Assembly: GCA_030832235.1 (NCBI GenBank)
Contig: JAURJO010000314.1
Span: 1 to 6,207 of the forward strand
Source: Verrucomicrobiota bacterium
Lineage (GTDB): Bacteria > Verrucomicrobiota > Verrucomicrobiia > Opitutales > Opitutaceae
Direction: 5' to 3'
Length of the DNA stretch: 6,207 nucleotides
Shown here: positions 5,296-6,207 of the stretch, piece by piece
How positions within the stretch are numbered: the stretch's first letter is position 1
Layout: the number at the start of each line of letters is the position of its first letter
Notes under the pieces: model-generated
What the model was told of the DNA's origin: nothing
Seen by the model: the letters and a program-made list of their open reading frames with translations, nothing else
The model's database searches: none
Program-made: the position numbers and the translations under genes

Positions 5296-6188
5296 CCGAG
5301 GCGCGGCCGATGGCGCAGCGCCTCGCGCAAGGTGCGTCGCGCCGCTGTTAGCTCGGGTCCCGCCAGGGGCAGGCGCGGCGGACGCACCGTGGCGCTGCCC
5401 GTGCCGGTCTCATCCTGCACCCATTTGATGAGTTGCACGAACTTCGGAACCGTATCCATCCGCAGGAGCGGAAGGAACCATTGGTAAAGCGATTCGGCCC
5501 GCGCCACGTCGCCGGAAGCCGCGGACTCGAACAACGCCACCGACTCGCGCGGAAACGCGTTCACGAGGCCGGCGATCCAGCCGCGAGCTCCCATGCGAAC
5601 CCCCTCGACCACGGCGTCGTCCATGCCGACGAGGAGCGCGAGCCGTTCCCCGAGCGCGGCGCGCAGGGCGATGATGCGACGCACGTCGCCGCTGGACTCC
5701 TTCACCGCCGCGAGGTTCGGGTGCTCCGCCGCGAGTTCCGCTACCTGCGTCGGCAGGAAGTCGGTGCGGTAGGCGACCGGGTTGTTGTAGAGCATGCAGG
5801 AGAGGCGGGTCGCGCCGATGACGGCACCGACGTGGGCCTTCATCTCGCGCCAGTCTGTGCTGTAGACGTACGGCGGCAGGACCATGAGGCCCTGGGCCCC
5901 GGCGCGTGCTCCCGCGCGGGCGAGCGCCACGGCCTCGGCGGTCGAGAGCGAGGCGATCCCGAGCACCACGGGAGCACGCCCGCCCGCGGCGCGCACCGCG
6001 GTGCGCACGATCGAAATCTTCTCCTCCACCGAAAGCGTCGCCGCCTCGCCCAGTGAGCCGGCGCAGACGAGCCCGGTGCAGCCGGCATCGAGCATCGCGC
6101 GGCAGTGGCGAGCGAACGCCGGGTGGTCGATCGATCCGTCGGCGCGGAAGTTAGTGGTGAGAGCGGGAATGACGCCGGTCCAGTTCAT
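5292..6188 (-). CDS. DHDPS/NAL-family lyase, probably 1-pyrroline-4-hydroxy-2-carboxylate deaminase type
   Basis: A 298-residue TIM-barrel protein, full length for the family. K163 in AAVKESSGD is the Schiff-base lysine and Y134 in YNNPVAY the partner tyrosine. GSLGE (44-48) forms the carboxylate-binding loop. True lysine-pathway DHDPS usually has GTTGE and YNVPxRT; here Leu replaces the second Thr and the segment reads YNNPVAYRTD, so dapA is unlikely. GVIPALTT, LPPYVYSTDWREMKAHV, WIAGLVNAFP and LLRMDTVPKFVQLIK resemble proteins I recall from hydroxyproline-catabolism loci. That enzyme converts 1-pyrroline-4-hydroxy-2-carboxylate to 2,5-dioxopentanoate and ammonia. The exact substrate is inference; a keto-deoxy sugar acid lyase is the main alternative. 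Partner genes (hydroxyproline epimerase, oxidase, semialdehyde dehydrogenase), if present, would lie beyond the right edge. The ATG at 6188 gives the usual N-terminus; only 19 bases upstream are visible, without a Shine-Dalgarno. Confidence 0.85.
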   Translation of the reverse strand: MNWTGVIPALTTNFRADGSIDHPAFARHCRAMLDAGCTGLVCAGSLGEAATLSVEEKISIVRTAVRAAGGRAPVVLGIASLSTAEAVALARAGARAGAQGLMVLPPYVYSTDWREMKAHVGAVIGATRLSCMLYNNPVAYRTDFLPTQVAELAAEHPNLAAVKESSGDVRRIIALRAALGERLALLVGMDDAVVEGVRMGARGWIAGLVNAFPRESVALFESAASGDVARAESLYQWFLPLLRMDTVPKFVQLIKWVQDETGTGSATVRPPRLPLAGPELTAARRTLREALRHRPRLG

Positions 6189-6207
6189 GAGGATTTCTTG
6201 GGGGTGC

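Noticed and set aside
5292..6188. Annotation as dapA (4-hydroxy-tetrahydrodipicolinate synthase)
   Set aside because: The carboxylate loop is GSLGE rather than GTTGE and the tyrosine motif is YNNPVAYRTD rather than YNVPxRT, so the lysine-pathway function is not supported.
1..6207. CRISPR array, tRNA, rRNA, insertion sequence or integration site
   Set aside because: No regularly spaced long repeats with unique spacers, no cloverleaf or rRNA segments, no transposase or integrase frames, and no terminal inverted repeats were seen on either strand.

Overview
This is a high-GC bacterial window with six protein genes, one of them cut by the left edge. The best taxonomic guess is Verrucomicrobiota, probably an Opitutaceae-like organism. 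Three things point there: the TonB-receptor N-terminus carries a stretch (LDAFTVASARETD, then INEQRFAPNI) that I associate with opitutal receptors; the intergenic DNA holds decamer-type ACCACGAA/ACCACGGAT repeats; and no gene has a clear Shine-Dalgarno sequence. This is recognition from memory, not a database result.

Layout. Positions 1-2992 hold three genes on the minus strand, read right to left: a secreted six-bladed NHL-repeat propeller, a secreted nitrilase-superfamily amidohydrolase with an N-terminal beta-sandwich domain, and the start of a TonB-dependent outer-membrane receptor. Gaps are 91 and 43 bases, and all three products carry export signals, so they may form one envelope or nutrient-uptake unit whose substrate cannot be read from the sequence. 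Positions 2993-3505 are an intergenic region holding two diverged copies of a 34-base element made of three 10-base units, an AT-rich stretch with spaced T-tracts, and a long imperfect hairpin upstream of the next gene. Positions 3506-5277 hold two plus-strand genes: a Y-family DNA polymerase (DinB type) and, 17 bases later, an FmdB-like small protein whose zinc ribbon has lost half its cysteines. Positions 5292-6188 (minus) encode a DHDPS/NAL-family lyase whose motifs fit the hydroxyproline-degradation branch better than lysine biosynthesis. It converges on the FmdB-like gene, and the two stop codons lie in opposite arms of one small hairpin.

Function. The left cluster looks extracytoplasmic (surface uptake, amide or nitrile hydrolysis, a propeller scaffold or binding protein). 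The central pair is translesion synthesis plus a putative regulator. The right gene is cytoplasmic catabolism. Nothing in the window is a clear new defence or mobile system. The least explained signals are the paired decamer elements and the hairpin in the dinB upstream region, the degenerate zinc ribbon, and the exported nitrilase fusion.
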